A stretch of 64,000 nt of DNA from Lepus europaeus. Taxonomy: Eukaryota; Chordata; Mammalia; Lagomorpha; Leporidae. The position numbers and the translations under genes are program-made. The notes beneath the pieces were generated by a model. That model was not told the DNA's origin. It ran no database searches and saw only the letters and a list, made by a program, of their open reading frames with translations. Positions 12,950 to 25,535 of this stretch are shown one piece after another. The DNA lies in contig NC_084827.1 in NCBI RefSeq assembly GCF_033115175.1, positions 120,497,701-120,561,700 on the forward strand. The letters are read 5' to 3'. The stretch's first letter is position 1, and each line of letters opens with the position of its first letter.

Positions 12950-13110
12950 TATGATACTGTTTAGTTTAATTCCCACAAGTACGCATTTTCCTGTAAAGTA
13001 GGCATTGTCCTTCCCATTTGTCAGTTGTGAAAGTGGGTCTCAGAGAAGTCAAGGGCTTGATCAGAGCTGAAAGTCTATTGAGTGAAGGTGCTGGGGTATG
13101 AGCTTCTGTG
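12950..13110 (+). mobile_element. MIR relic
   Basis: tttaattcccacaagtacgc, aaagtaggcattgtccttcc and tctcagagaagtcaagggct follow the MIR body. Confidence 0.6.
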
Positions 13111-13539
13111 TGCCTGATTCCATGGTAGTGTTTTCTCTACTGTGCTCTGCTGTGGTGGGATGAGGGGTGCTGTAAGCAGAAGCCCCTCAGAGCTTAGCTG
13201 GCTGGAGAAAGAACCTTCCAGATACCGGTTCCATCTCCCCCAAATGCTTGTAGAAAGTGTAAAATCCTCCTGGCTGTGTAGCTTGGGATAGTGGAGATGG
13301 GAAACTTGGGAAAATCTCTAGCATGGGTCAGGAATGGGTGGTGCAGGGCTTGCTTCTGCTAGGAACAAGTATGGGTGCCCAGCTGTGCGGCTGGGGAGCT
13401 ATCACAGGAACTGCGCAGGGAGCCAGAGAGAAGTGAAGTGCTCACCTGTGAGGGAGAGCAACGATGAGGGGATCATGAAGTTAGCACCAGGTGGGGCTCC
13501 AGAGGCGGGCTGAGGCTCTCGGGAGCTTTAGAGTATTTG

Positions 13540-13660
13540 TTGCAGAGCTCTGGGCAACTTGTTTGCTTATGCTCTCTATGGCTTAGATTCTTCATCTGTG
13601 AACAGGAATTAAAATACTTTCCTTGCAAAATTACTGTGAAGATTTAAATAAACACATCCA
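13540..13660 (+). mobile_element. MIR relic
   Basis: ctctgggcaacttgtttgct and gattcttcatctgtgaacag match the MIR core. Confidence 0.55.
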
Positions 13661-14784
13661 TGGTGATGTGATGAATCCTGTGTCCATCAAACATTACACA
13701 CTGCTTGTGTGTTAAACAGCATTCCAGGCACCAGAAGAAGTTCTGAGTAGTAATGCAAAAGGCTCTTGCTGTATGTGGACTCGAGTCTAGAAGAAGAGGT
13801 TAAAAAAAATTAACAAATTCATTAAATCAGGTGATGAAGGCAATAATGAAATATGTACCAAATTCTCTGGTGTCAGAAAGACAGGAGTGCAATTCAGAAT
13901 TCAGAAATGATTGGAACAGAGAATGTTTTGACCAGGTGATTCCTTTCCGCAGAATTGCTGGTTATCCTTCATTCTTTCATTCCCTGAACCATTTAGACTT
14001 CTCATATGGGCCAGAAAGTCCCTTTTCTGCATCTCTCTGCCTCTGGCTTGCTTTGAGTTGGCTTGCGACCTGCAGCTCACTCCTAACTGATCTTTCCACC
14101 TCCAGATTTGCCCACACCCTCCACATGTCTGTTAGTTCCTTGTTGGTGCACAGTGTTTCTCTCATGTACAAACTCTTCTCACTAAGGTCACCTATATCGG
14201 TCTTTACCACAACCGCATGAAGTGTGGGAAGGCAGAACTGATTACCCTTACTTGAAAGAAATTGAGGGGCAAATTCAAACTCACTCTTTCTAAATCCAAG
14301 CCCAGTATTTTCTCTTCCTTGTCTCTCGATGGCATTGGATCCTTAAATAATCTCATGGCTTCTTGTTCCTCAACATAATTGACAACTTTGTTGGTTGTTA
14401 GAGCTCAGGAGAAGCATCTGTTTGACTAGGATTCTTGGCACTCCCAGTCACTTTTGCCAAACTGGAGATTAATTACAGAGTATAACTAAAGCTCTCTTTT
14501 TTGTTCCAAAGGCCTCTTGGGTTGAGCTGATCCTGTTGGCACAGGGCAGTGTTCACAGTCAGAGGAGGGTTCTGTATGAAACACCTGGCATACGGGGTTT
14601 TTTCATTCTGCAGCTCATGCTCCAAGAGGGTGACCTGTGAGAGAGAACTATGGTACAGGAGCACGGGAATGTGCCAAGCACAGCCCTGGTTCAAGAAGGC
14701 TGCTGAGCAGTGTCTGGATTCTGTCTGTTCCTGGTGTTAGAGTAATTGTCTTCTGAGTAGCGCTTGCTTCTGCTTCATTAATTT

Positions 14785-14930
14785 CATATGTTTATTCATT
14801 TATTTATCCACTAATTCAATAATTATTAATTAATAAATTTATTTATCCACTAATTATCAATTAGTTCGTATATGAAGCACTGTATAGGCATTGTAGATAC
14901 AAATAATATCAAGACACATTCCTTACCTTT
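14785..14930 (+). mobile_element. L2 relic
   Basis: ttattcatttatttatccac and gcactgtataggcattgtag resemble an L2 3' end, with an AT-rich internal duplication. Confidence 0.45.
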
Positions 14931-15684
14931 TTTTCCTTCTCTCTGGAGATGGACACTGGGCATATCAGTCCTGTGCCTACTTCACTGACCAACTACCCTA
15001 AGGGAATGGGCATGCTAACAGCCTTCCTAACAAAGTAGCCAACTTGGTACCATGTGACCCTCTCTGTGGCCCAGACTGATTGAACTGGGGCTGGGCACCT
15101 CACACAGAGCACACGTCCAGTTGGCTGATCCAGGATTTGGCCTGCTGGGAAATACAAGGTGCATCAATCAGATATATGTTCCGGGAAATCTAAAGTGGGA
15201 ATTGTGGAGTGATAGAAGTGGTCCAAGGGCAAAAGCTGATAGAGTGATTGATTTGAGGTTGAATTTGGGCCATGGTTGAATGAAACCATGCCTAAAGTGA
15301 CAGGGAAAGACTGACTTTGATTAAAGCGAAAGGGATACAATGGTGAGAAAATGGGCAAAAATCTCTCTACTCATGAAGCAAGTCTTTTTGGCAGTGCTTG
15401 TATAGGCCAGCTGTCCATTCACCAGCTTTGCTACCCCAACAAGCATCCCAGGAGTATTACAATTTGCAGCTCCATCATGCAATTCCTGGGAGTGGTGAGC
15501 TCCTTATCATGGTGTCTCTGTTTGCAATGTGCCTTCCCCAGTTCTCAACACCTGCTTAACAACAGAGATCACAAAATCATCGACTTCTCCAGGTTCTTCT
15601 CCTTGCCTGACTGAGGCCCCACCTCCCAAGCCAGTCTGTTCACGTGATGCCCTCAGGCAGAAGCCCTACATTGTCCTCTACATT

Positions 15685-15800
15685 TGTTCACTCATTCATC
15701 TATTCCAGAAACATCATTTTAAGTGCTGTGTTTGTTCTGGGTGCTAAAATTAGACCCAGCTCTTGGTCAGAGGTCTCCCCACCCTAAAAGGGGATTGTCA
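15685..15800 (+). mobile_element. L2 relic
   Basis: gttcactcattcatctattc and tgttctgggtgctaaaatta fit the L2 3' consensus loosely. Confidence 0.45.
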
Positions 15801-15996
15801 TTCAGTGCAACAGGTGCTAAGATCTTTTACTTGTTGACTGCTCACTGGCCTTCCCCCAACTGTGTGATTTTATTGCAGATAAGTCTTTGTCTGCCTTGCC
15901 AGTAAACAGTTGGTGGATAAATAAAGAGACTCATCTCAGATTGCTAAATTGCTTTTTGAAAACAGAATCCGGTGGTTTTCCCATCTTGGAAATTCA

Positions 15997-16720
15997 GGGT
16001 TTTTTTTAAAAGATTTATTTATTTATTTAAAAGTCAGAGTTTCACAGAGAGGAGAGGCAGAGAGATAGGTCTTCCATCCACTGGTTCACTCCCCAACTGG
16101 CCACAAAGGCCGGAGCTGCGCCAATCCGAAGCCAGGAGCCAGGAGCTTCTTTTGGGTCTCCCATGTGGGCGCAGGGGCCCAAGGACTTGGACCATCTTCT
16201 GCTTTCCCAGGCCGTACAAGAGAGCTGGATCAGGGCCGGCGCCGCGCCTCACTAGGCTAGTCCTCCACCTTGCGGCGCCGGCACACCGGGTTCTAGTCCC
16301 AGTCGGGACACCGATCCTGTCCCGGTTGCCCCTCTTCCAGGCCAGCTCTCTGCTGTGGCCAGGGAGTGCAGTGGATGCAGAGGATGGCCCAAGTTCTTGG
16401 GCCCTGCACCCCATGGGAGACCAGGAGAAGCACCTGGCTGCTGCCATCGGATCAGCGCGGTGCGCCGGCCGCAGTGCGCCAACCGCGGCGGCCATTGGAG
16501 GGTGAACCAACGGCAAAAGGAAGACCTTTCTCTCTGTCTCTCTCACTGTCCACTCTGCCTGTCAAAAAATACAAAAATAAATAAAAAAAATAAAAAATAA
16601 AATAAAATTAAAAAAGAGCTGGATCGGAAGTGGAGCAGCCGGATGTCGAACCGGCACCCATATGGGATGCTGGCATTTCAGGCCAGGGCGTTAACCCACT
16701 GCACCACAGCGCTGGCCCCC
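15997..16720 (-). mobile_element. C-SINE split by a younger C-SINE
   Basis: Reverse AAATAAAT-type C-SINE in two parts, 15,997-16,231 and 16,615-16,720, flanked by ggaaattca at 15,988-15,996 and 16,721-16,729. The gap is filled by a younger SINE at 16,232-16,614. Confidence 0.92.
16232..16614 (+). mobile_element. Young C-SINE (GC-rich type) nested in an older copy
   Basis: Forward copy of the GC-rich subfamily: head gggccggcgccgcgcctcac, tail cactctgcctgtcaaaaa followed by an A/T-rich tail. Target duplication agagctggatc at 16,221-16,231 and 16,615-16,625, inside the host SINE. Confidence 0.93.
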
Positions 16721-17159
16721 GGAAATTCATTTCTTTATCTGCTGTCTTTCCAACAACATTTTCCAGGGAAGAGGCAGGGAAGTGACACTTGGAGAAGGAC
16801 AGAATATAAGGGTGGTTCCTATTAAAGAGTAAGGGCAAATAGGAAGCTCTTCTGGATAAGAGAAAGGAAGAAATGCCAAAAGTCAGCCCTGAGTGTTCTC
16901 CACCCTTCCTCTACATGAGGTTCAATGTGTGGGGCTGCTGTTATTGGGAGAAATTCCCAGAGGATATCTAAGAGCAGGATTATTCCTTGTTGCTTCAGGA
17001 GCAGCAAGAAAGACTATAAAGCTCTCAGGAGACCCATGGAAGGCATGGCTCTAGTCTCTCCCTGATACTGGAAGAGTAAAAATGGCTGAGGGGGGATGCC
17101 TGGACAGGTAAGACTGAGCTAGCACTCCTGTGGCCCTTGCCTCTTAGTTTTTGTTTGCT

Positions 17160-17870
17160 TGTTTGTCTTAATCTTATTTTTTATTGACACATAGTAATTC
17201 TACATTATTTATTAGGTCAATGTGATGTTTTGATCCATGAATACATTGTGTAATTATCAAATCAGGGTAGTTAGCATATCTATAACCTTAAACTTTCTCA
17301 ATATGGAGAGTGCATTCAAAACCCTGTCTTGTAGTTATTTTGAAATCTACACTGCATTATTTTATTTTAAAGATTTATTTTTTATTTATTTGAAAGAGTT
17401 ACAGAGAGAGGTAGAGAAAGAGAGAGCAGTCTTCCATCCACTGGTTCACTCCCCAGATGGCCACCACGGCCGGAGCTGCATTGATCCAAAGCCAGGAGCC
17501 AGGAGCTTCCTCTGGATCTCCCACATGGGTGCAGGGGCATCTTCTACTGCTTTCCCAGGCTACAGCAGAGAGCTGGATCTGAAGAGGAACTGCTGGGACT
17601 AGAAGCAGTGCCTATATGGGATGCTGGTGCTTCAGGTTAGGGCTTTAACCCGCTGTGCCATAGCATCGGCACATACACTGCATTATTAACCATATTCACC
17701 CCACTGTGTAGTTTAACTTCATACCCATTGAACCACCTCTCCTTATCCTCTTCCCCCTTACTCTCCAAGCCCCTGGTGACCACTTTTTATTCTCAAGTGC
17801 CATGAGGTCAACTTTTTTAGTTTCTACAAGTGAGTGAGATTGCGTGGTACCTGTCTTTCTTGAATTGGCC
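17160..17870 (-). mobile_element. Old L1 (L1M-type) 3' fragment, split
   Basis: Outside the SINE at 17,362-17,674 the sequence resembles the antisense of mammalian L1M 3' ends (gatgttttgatccatgaata; ctccaagcccctggtgacca; gtgagtgagattgcg). The strand assignment follows from that antisense match. Confidence 0.65.
17362..17674 (-). mobile_element. C-SINE inserted in an old L1 fragment
   Basis: Reverse copy with perfect target duplication acactgcattatt at 17,349-17,361 and 17,675-17,687; L1-like sequence continues on both sides. Confidence 0.92.
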
Positions 17871-19836
17871 AACAGTCAAGGATAAGAAATCTCTGGCTCC
17901 CAGGGAACATGTATCGGGATGACAAGACTACAGAACCTGATATTTAAGTGGAGAGAAATGGCAAGGCTTGTGGGCTTATGGTCACAAGCAAGGGGTTCCA
18001 GTACATGTAAAACAAAACAAGCACCCAAACCAAGTGGACTCGCCATACTCAAGTTCAGTGGCTATTAGTGCCACTGCACTCTGTTGTCAGGGACAAGACC
18101 ATAAGAGCTGAAAAAGTAGAGATCCAGGAGGTAAAGTTAGCATTTAAAAGTCTCAGGGAGTGATTCTATGTAGTCTTGGTTGGGGTACCTGCCCACCTGT
18201 TAGAGCCAAGTGTGTGAGGTACTATCTATGTGGTACAAAGTGTGTCATGTGTTCTCACTGCTGTGGTTGGAGTATTTTGAGGGAAAGATAATAACCAGAT
18301 AAATATTTTTAAAATCCAGTAATGGCTCCTGTGCATGTTCCTTGCTTCAGGGTACTTGTCATAACTTCATAGCTACCTCTGGGTGACCCTAATCCCAAAG
18401 GAGCACAGTGCTACGATTAGCCTAAGATATTTTCACCTTGGAACCATTATCTTCATCTGGTTTGTAATCCAGTTATTTCACACCCATACTTATCAGCAAG
18501 CAGAAGGAGCTTCAGGCCTCCATCAAACCAGCTACCTCTGTAAAGTATCTGGGATGCATGGAGATAGGGTTAATGCAGGCAAAGGAGTAGTCAGGCACCG
18601 CACAGTAATGGGTTACTAACAGGGACGTTTCTGATTAATCATCCTCACCTCCAGGATGGAGAGAGGGCAGACAGCTGCTAAGGGCACGCCAGCTCGAGCT
18701 GCTCACACAGTACCTAGTTTCTGGCAGGAACTGTTACATGAGCAGCTGGCACCCAGGATCCCACTCATTGTCAATGAGCATGCGGCTCAGAGCTAAGTGT
18801 TTCTGGTATGAGGGTTCAAAGGGTCATTCCAGAGAACGGCTGTGCCCTTTGCCGCTTAGGCTGCGTTCTTGGGATGTGTGGGTCTGTGTAGGAACCTGCA
18901 GTTGGGTCTACTGGGTTTGTACCAAAGCTTCAAAAACCTTAGAGAAGAGGCCAACAGTTGAGACTAGCTCCTGCATTGACTTCATGAAATACCGTTGGCA
19001 TCTGCCTGGAGATGAGCCAGAGCCCTCCCTGTCATCTGGTTAAAGGGCAGCAGAGTGGCAGACAGAGGAAATGCAGCCTGCTCAGAGTTGTCAGCTACCC
19101 GGAGGTCAAGCTCATGAGCAGAGACCTTTCAGGCCTTGCAATTGGATCTTGAAAGGAGATTTCTGTGCCCAGCTAAAGGCTGAGAAGATAGGTCAATGAA
19201 ATTATGTAACCCATGAATGGTCAGAGTCAAAGACCTCTTCTCTCTCTGAGCTGCCTGTCTCTTGGACAGGGTGATATTTCTTCTTCTTAGGCTGCACTCT
19301 CCTTTCTGGGTCACACTGCATCCTCCTGCAACCTGTGAAGCCCTAGCATGTGGCTCTAGACTGATTTTGTTGTAAGGGAACCATACTGATGAGCCATGTT
19401 TGTCAAAGAAATACCAAGCTCCCCTCTCTCCCCTATACTAACATGTGACGGTAACGTTTCTTAGTCTGCCACTACCTCAGCTGGAAATAATTTACTGGAA
19501 TTCCGCCTCTCCAGATCACTAGGCTCTGAGTTCTAGAGCCTGGTTCTGTCTGATTTCATCCTGCTAGAGTCTGTCCCAGTCATTTTTAAAATATTGCAAG
19601 TAAGTCATCATATCTGGGCCTCTGCTCAGCCTTTTCAATAATCAGACATCAAATTTTCTTTAGGCACTCAAGTTTGATCATTGTCTGCTTCTTTCATACT
19701 CCATAACTTTTATTTTTCCCTTTCATTAATTCTCAGATATTTAGATTCATTTGTTGATAATTGGGTCATTGATATTTCATCAGTGTTCATAACATTTGCC
19801 ACTCTTCCCTGGAAAAAATTCTACATCTCTACTGTC
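17871..19836. other. Intergenic, unique
   Basis: No repeat or gene recognised. The 101-codon frame near 18.74-19.04 kb has no family signature. Confidence 0.5.
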
Positions 19837-20215
19837 TTAATCTCTTTGCACTACTCTAATGAAATGCCATAGACTGGGTAATTCATAAAGAGTGGAATTT
19901 TATTTCTCACAGTTCTGGAGGCCGGGAAGTCAATGGTCAAGGCACCAGGAGGTTCTGTGTCCATGAGGACTGCTCTCTGCTTCCCAGGTGGCACCCTGCT
20001 GCCGTGTCCTCTGGAGCGAGGGAGCCCTGTGTCCTCTCATGGTAGAAGGTGGAAGGACAAGCAAGCCAAATGCTGCATGAAACCCTTCTTAAAGGACCTG
20101 AATCTCTTTTGTGAGGGATGAGTCCTTGTGGCCTAATCACCTGCTAATTCCATCACATTGGCCACTAAGTTTCCACACCTGAATTTGGGAGAGTACCCAT
20201 TCAAACCATAGTGCA
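19837..20215 (-). mobile_element. MaLR-type solitary LTR
   Basis: Reverse copy: agactgggtaattcataaag, ctcacagttctggaggccgg, ending ttcaaaccatagtgca. Confidence 0.72.
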
Positions 20216-20474
20216 CCCTGGATGGTGTCAGACTTCAGCATATGGGTTTGTTTGGCCAGTAAAGCACGACCAGAAGTGACATTTGTTACTTCTGAGCAGA
20301 AGCTGTTGGAGGCATTGTGTGGCTTCCCCATGTCTTCTTTCTCCTTTGTCAGGGAGTCTTCAGTGTCCTGTAGAAGGGCTGCTCTGTTTGGCTCCTGAAA
20401 GGAAGATAAAGTGTGGTATTGCCACTGCTTACTTGAGCAAGAAGTAAACTCTTGTTCTCATAAGCTGCTTTTCT

Positions 20475-20804
20475 TTCTTTTTTTTTTTTAAGATTTATTT
20501 TTATTTATTTGAAAGAGTTACAGAAAGAGGTAGAGACACAGAGAAAGGTCTTCCATCTGCTGGTTCACTCCCCAGATGGCCACAATGGCCGGAGCTGCAC
20601 CAATCTAAAGCCAGGAGCCAGGAGCTTCTTCCGGGTCTCCCACGTGGGTACAGGAGCCCAAGGACTTGGTCCATCTTCCTGCTTTCCCAGGCCATGACAG
20701 AGAGCTGGGTTGCAAGAGGAGCAGCCGGGACTAGAACCGGCGCCGATATAGGATGCCTATGCTTCAGGCCAGGCTTTAACCCGCTGCGCCACAGCGCTGG
20801 CCCC
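20475..20804 (-). mobile_element. C-SINE, AAATAAAT-tail type
   Basis: Reverse copy with perfect 16-bp target duplication cataagctgcttttct at 20,459-20,474 and 20,805-20,820. Confidence 0.93.
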
Positions 20805-21059
20805 CATAAGCTGCTTTTCTGTAGAAAAACTTAGCCTATCCCGGTTGATAATAGTTCCGTAAACTACTCTGGGTAGACTCTGGAATCATTTCTTTTCTTT
20901 TCAAAACAAAACTGCAACACCCTTATATTGTGTACCTTAGTGACGGCTCAGTGTTTCGAACCTTGTCTGTGGAACTGTGATCATTGGTTTCCTTGTAACT
21001 CTCGACCATTACCCTAGCTCACATAGAATTCACTTGTCTCAATCAATAATAACAAAAAC

Positions 21060-21215
21060 TATCATTTACTTGGAGTTTAAATGCCAGATACTGAGTTCTG
21101 ATATTACACAATCCTCACACATCATCCCTGCAAGTTATATAAAATTATCATCATTTCACAGATGAGATAACTGGAATTCCAAAAGATCAAATAGCTTACT
21201 CAACATCACGGATTG
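21060..21215 (+). mobile_element. MIR relic
   Basis: tcatttacttggagtttaaa, cacaatcctcacacatcatc and tcatttcacagatgagataa form a typical MIR. Confidence 0.65.
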
Positions 21216-21620
21216 GTTAGGTAAGTGGCTAACTGGATCCCTGCCCAGGTCTTTTTGAGTCTTTCCACCACACAAAAGTGTAGGAGGAAAAGAGAACAAT
21301 TCTGCCAAGGGAAGGGATCTTGGATGAAGAAACAGTGTGATTCCTCCTTGTCTGGAGGAATTAAGCATCTGATTTCTCTTTCTGGGCATTACCACTTGAA
21401 ATGGGAATTATAGAAAAACAAAATGTTAACAAGAGATAAATGATTCAAAGGCACTCAGCCAGGCTCTGTGGTTTAATCCTAAATGTAAACATCAATTTTT
21501 CTGCCCAAAGACATCTCTAAAGGCAAGGCTTGAAGGGTCAGTTGGGATACTATTTACACGGCTGCTTGTGGTCTTTGGACATCAGCTTTATGCATCTTAG
21601 ATATTTCATATGTATGCTAC

Positions 21621-21921
21621 GAGGTGGGAGTTGTGGCACAGTGGGGTAAGTTGCTGCTTGAAATGCCCACATCCCATAGTGCAGCACTGATTTGAGTCCT
21701 GCTTTCTCCATTCTGAGCTAGCTTCCTGTTAATGCAACCTGAGAGGCAGTGGATGATGGCTCAAGTTTCTGGGCCCCTGCCACCTACATTGGGGACCAAG
21801 ATGTTCCCAGCTCCTGGCTTTGGCCTGACCTAACCCTTGCTTTTGTGGGTATTTGTGAACCAGCAGATGGAAAATCTGTCTCTCTTTCTGCTTCTAAGTA
21901 GATAAATAAACATTTAAAAGA
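21621..21921 (+). mobile_element. Old diverged C-SINE
   Basis: Forward copy (gagttgtggcacagtggggt ... gaaccagcagatgg ... aagtagataaataaac), strongly diverged. Confidence 0.75.
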
Positions 21922-22424
21922 TAATGTATATGCCTAGTCTTAGAACTTGAAAAAATATTTAGAGAAGTTTTATATTTGTATAATAGATAAAAGAATTTTG
22001 TGAGGTCCCAACCCCAAATTCCAGATTTAATATTGTACTTAGAGACCAGTTCTCTTGATGATCCCTCTTTTTGCAGGAAATGACTGAAACCCTAGAACAA
22101 ATGGCAGTTTGCTCAAACATGTGTGACTGCCTCAGCTCTTTGAACCTCTGTATAGAATTCATATCACTTTGCATTTACTGAATGGCAAAATCTGTCATCA
22201 CAGGCTAGTGGGGTGGAATGGGGGTGAAGTCCTGGTCTGATCCTGATTCCAGTTTTCTTCTAATGGGTACCCTGGAGGTAGCAGGTGATGACTCAAGTAA
22301 TTGTGGAAAATGTGGAAGAGCCAGACTAAATTTCTCTCTTCTGGCTTAGGCCCGGCCTAGCTCCAGTACAGCCATTGAAGGCATTTGGGGAGTGAACCAA
22401 CAGCTAGCTCTTTCTTTCTCTCTC

Positions 22425-22613
22425 CCTTCCTTCCTTCCTTCCTTCCTTCCTTCCTTCCTTCCTTCCTTTTTTTCTTTCTTTCTCTTTCTCCTTCCTCCCT
22501 CTCTCCCTTCCTTCCTTCCTTCCTTCCTTCCTTCCTTCCTTCCTTTTTTTCTTTCTTTCTCTTTCTCCTTCCTTCCTTCCTTCTTTCCTTCCTTCCTTCC
22601 TTCCTTCCTTCTT
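22425..22613 (+). repeat. (CCTT)n microsatellite
   Basis: About 190 bases of CCTT/CTTT repeats, grown from the CT-rich part of a SINE. It opens long Ser/Pro/Phe/Leu frames that are not genes. Confidence 0.95.
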
Positions 22614-22616
22614 CTT

Positions 22617-22930
22617 TCAGACTTATTTATTTATTTTAAAGGCAGAGGCAGAAAGAGAGAGAGAGAGAGAGAGAGATCGAAATATCTACTGGTTCATTCC
22701 CCAAATGGCCACAATGGTCAGGGCTGAGCCAGGCCAAAACCAGGACCCATGAGCTTCATCCAGGTCTCCTACGTGGGTGGCAGGGCCCAAGTGCTTGAGC
22801 CATGTTCCACTGCTTTCCAAGGCACATTAACTGGATAGGAAGTGGAGCAGACAGGAATTAAACAAGTGCCCATATGTGATTCTGGTGCTGCAGGTGATAG
22901 CTTTACCTGCTATGCCATAGCACTTACCTT
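22617..22930 (-). mobile_element. C-SINE, reverse, nested
   Basis: Reverse copy beginning acttatttatttattttaaa with a GA run at about 22,655-22,677 and ending in a tRNA-like head near 22,930. Confidence 0.75.
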
Positions 22931-23610
22931 GTCTCTCCCTTTCAAGTAAATAAATAAAATGATCACAATTCTGAAGCCAAATGATGCCACCAGTACTGGG
23001 GTATTAAAAATTCAGTGAAAGTAAATATTTAGTAGATTTTACACATGAAAAATTCACTAACTTGTCTAAGATATCAAGTAAAAGCAAGAACTTATAAAGA
23101 TATAGACAATAAGCATACATTATATTCTGATATAAATAGTTACCTGTACTAAATATCTCTGCTATTTGTTTCACGTTTTATTCCCACCCCACTCCCACCC
23201 TGCTCTTCCCTTGGAGCTGCTGCCTTTGAAGTCCTGACCCACCAGAACTTCACTCCTTCCTGCCAGGTGGACCTGAGTGGAGCTCTGGGGGTCATGGAAT
23301 CCACACCACCCCACAGATCTGGCCAGTCACTTCCAGTTGGAGCCCTCTAATTTCTGTCTAGCTGACCAGGAAGGGGCCTACCTGGGGTCTACCCTTCCCA
23401 TTTCCCAACAGGGAGATATGGCTCCTCCCACCAAGTCCAGGTTAGCTACTGAGTTATGAGGTAGGGGTAGGCGAGCCAAGGATTTGCAAAGGCTGAGTGG
23501 CAAAGAGGAGCTGGCAGGGCTTGTGGTGAGGGTCTTGGTTACTGTGTGGGAGGTAGGGAAAGGTAGGGAAAGTTAACAGCCAAGTTAACTGATAACCAAA
23601 CAACATTTTA

Positions 23611-23944
23611 TTTTAAGACTTATTTATTTATTTGAAAGGCAGAGTTACAGAGAGTCAGAGGCAGAAGCAGAAAGGGAGAGAGAGGTCTTCCGTCCGATGG
23701 TTCACTCCCCAGATGGCTGCAATGGCTGGAGCTGGGCCGATCTAAAGCCAGGAGCCAGGAGCTTCTTCTGGATCTCCCACGTGGATGCCAAGGGCCCAAG
23801 GGCTTGGGCCATCTTCTACTGCTTTCCCAGGCCACAGCAGAGAGCTGGACTGGAAGTGGAGCAGCTGGGACTTGAACCAGCACCCATATGGGATGCTGTC
23901 ACTGTAGGTAGTGGCTTTACCCACTATGCCACAGTGCCAACCCC
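23611..23944 (-). mobile_element. C-SINE, AAATAAAT-tail type
   Basis: Reverse copy flanked by ccaaacaacatttt at 23,596 and 23,945. Confidence 0.9.
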
Positions 23945-24061
23945 CCAAACAACATTTTTACAATGGTAAAAATACCAGTATTTCTGATATTAAATAGCAC
24001 ACTGTACCAAACAGAAAACTGAAAACATGTATGGCAAAGAACATCCCTCATGAGTTTTTTA

Positions 24062-24372
24062 ATATAAAATTTTTATTATTTCACCAAGAAGCAACAAATA
24101 ATTTAGAGGGGGGGGATCTCATCTGTTGGTTCACAACCCACATGCCTTTAATACCCTGGGCTGGGGTGAAAGATGGGATCCAGGAACTCAATTCAGTTTT
24201 CCCACATGAGTGGTAGGGACTCCGTTGCTTGAGTCATCACTGCTGCCTCCCAGGGTCTGCATTAGCACACAGCTGCAGTCAAGAGCCAGAGATGCTCTCG
24301 AGTCCAGAAGCTATGATATGGGACATGGGCACCTTACCCAGTGTCTTACCCACAAGGCTAAATGCCTGCTCA
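24062..24372 (-). mobile_element. Old diverged C-SINE relative
   Basis: Reverse copy with the marks of the old subfamily (ctgttggttcac, tgctgcctcccagggtctgc, ggctaaatgcctgctc). Confidence 0.65.
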
Positions 24373-25516
24373 TTATTTTTAAATGATATGTGTGGAGACA
24401 AGTTCTTTAGACCTAATGAAGCCATTGTTTCTATTTTTCTCCCTTTCTAGTCCCTAAGGTAGCTGATTCAGATCCCTGCCCAGAGTGAGATGCATTAATT
24501 GTGAAAGAGGTGGGAGGAAGGGGAAGAGGAGAGGTATTTGTGAAGACATGGTTCCTGGGCTGTAGCCCAGAAGTGAGCCAATCTGCCATGACAGTAGTCA
24601 GGCTACCCCAAGAGCCATGTCTTACAGCCCGTGCCAGGCAAAAAGGAAGCACCATTTGGGTGGGGAGCTGGGAACTTTTATGATGCCCAAGGATTTCCCA
24701 GATGCAGATGTTTTTGCTTCTTGGCAGCCCATTCCTGGAGGTGCAGGCAGAGAGATGGACTTGCTGTCATTTGGAATGGCTCTGTCCCTGTGGTGGAATT
24801 GGCTCGGCCAAGATTGGGACTGTCATGACGTGGCTCCCTAGTTTGGTTAGCGTACTGGGAATTGCAAATCTCATTTCTGAGTGCATTTCCCTTTCATTAT
24901 TATGGCTCCCAGAGATCCCGCCTGCAGTTTTACCCAGCACAAAGTAAACTGAAGAGAGGCCACAGAGAGAACCCCAGCAGTATGTATTAGGACTCCAAGT
25001 CCCTGAAATTGCTATGTTTTTCTTCTTAGGACTGTGATTCCCACAAATGCCTGGGACATGAATTAGAAGTGCCCTGTTCACATAGAAACTGCTCACTGAA
25101 GCCATCTTGGCCATGAGTAAAGAGAATATAAGGTGTCCCTTTTGTGCAAAAGACAGAGCTGCACTGAGCCACACTGCAATCAGCTTTGAATGGTTTTTGT
25201 CATGACACAGTCTGTCATACATGACACCAAGATGAGACGCCATTCCAGCTGACTCTGTGAATATGTGTGCTTAGGTGCCCATGTAAAGTGTAACCAAAAG
25301 CCAATATTCTTTATCAGAGCATGTGGATATCATTACTGCTCTTGCATTTTGGGTTAGAAAGAAAGTGGAGCTACCAGAAATCTCAGTAAACAAAAGAAGT
25401 TTGTCTATAAAGTTTTACAACTGTGGAACAGAATATTTTAAAACCTAGGTTCCATTAAAAAACGAGGAACTAAGTAATGTCACATCACATACTTGAGTAG
25501 TTTTGTTGGAGTTAAT
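24373..25516. other. Intergenic, unique
   Basis: No repeat recognised. A 158-codon minus frame (24,767-25,243) has no recognised domain and no supporting context. Confidence 0.5.
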
Positions 25517-25535
25517 TAGTAGAGTTTACTTATTA

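Larger units (their letters stand above)
11086..15987. other. Intergenic, C-SINE-free, only ancient relics
   Basis: About 4.9 kb without a C-SINE. MIR and L2 relics are listed separately. No coding pattern seen. Confidence 0.55.
22203..22962 (+). mobile_element. Old C-SINE interrupted by microsatellite and reverse SINE
   Basis: A diverged forward SINE body at about 22,203-22,415 runs into a CCTT microsatellite. Its tail (tctccctttcaagtaaataa) reappears at about 22,930-22,962, beyond a reverse SINE. The three parts look like one nested composite. Confidence 0.6.

Noticed and set aside
15972-16546. Long open frames on both strands (177 and 170 codons)
   Set aside because: They lie wholly in the nested C-SINE pair; similar frames recur in most SINE copies here.
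22425-22613. CRISPR-like array
   Set aside because: Simple tetranucleotide repeat without spacers, in a mammalian genome.
22385-22727. Ser/Pro/Phe/Leu-rich repeat protein
   Set aside because: Direct translation of the CCTT microsatellite.
24767-25243. 158-codon minus-strand frame
   Set aside because: No recognisable domain, no promoter or splice context, and no conserved-looking composition.
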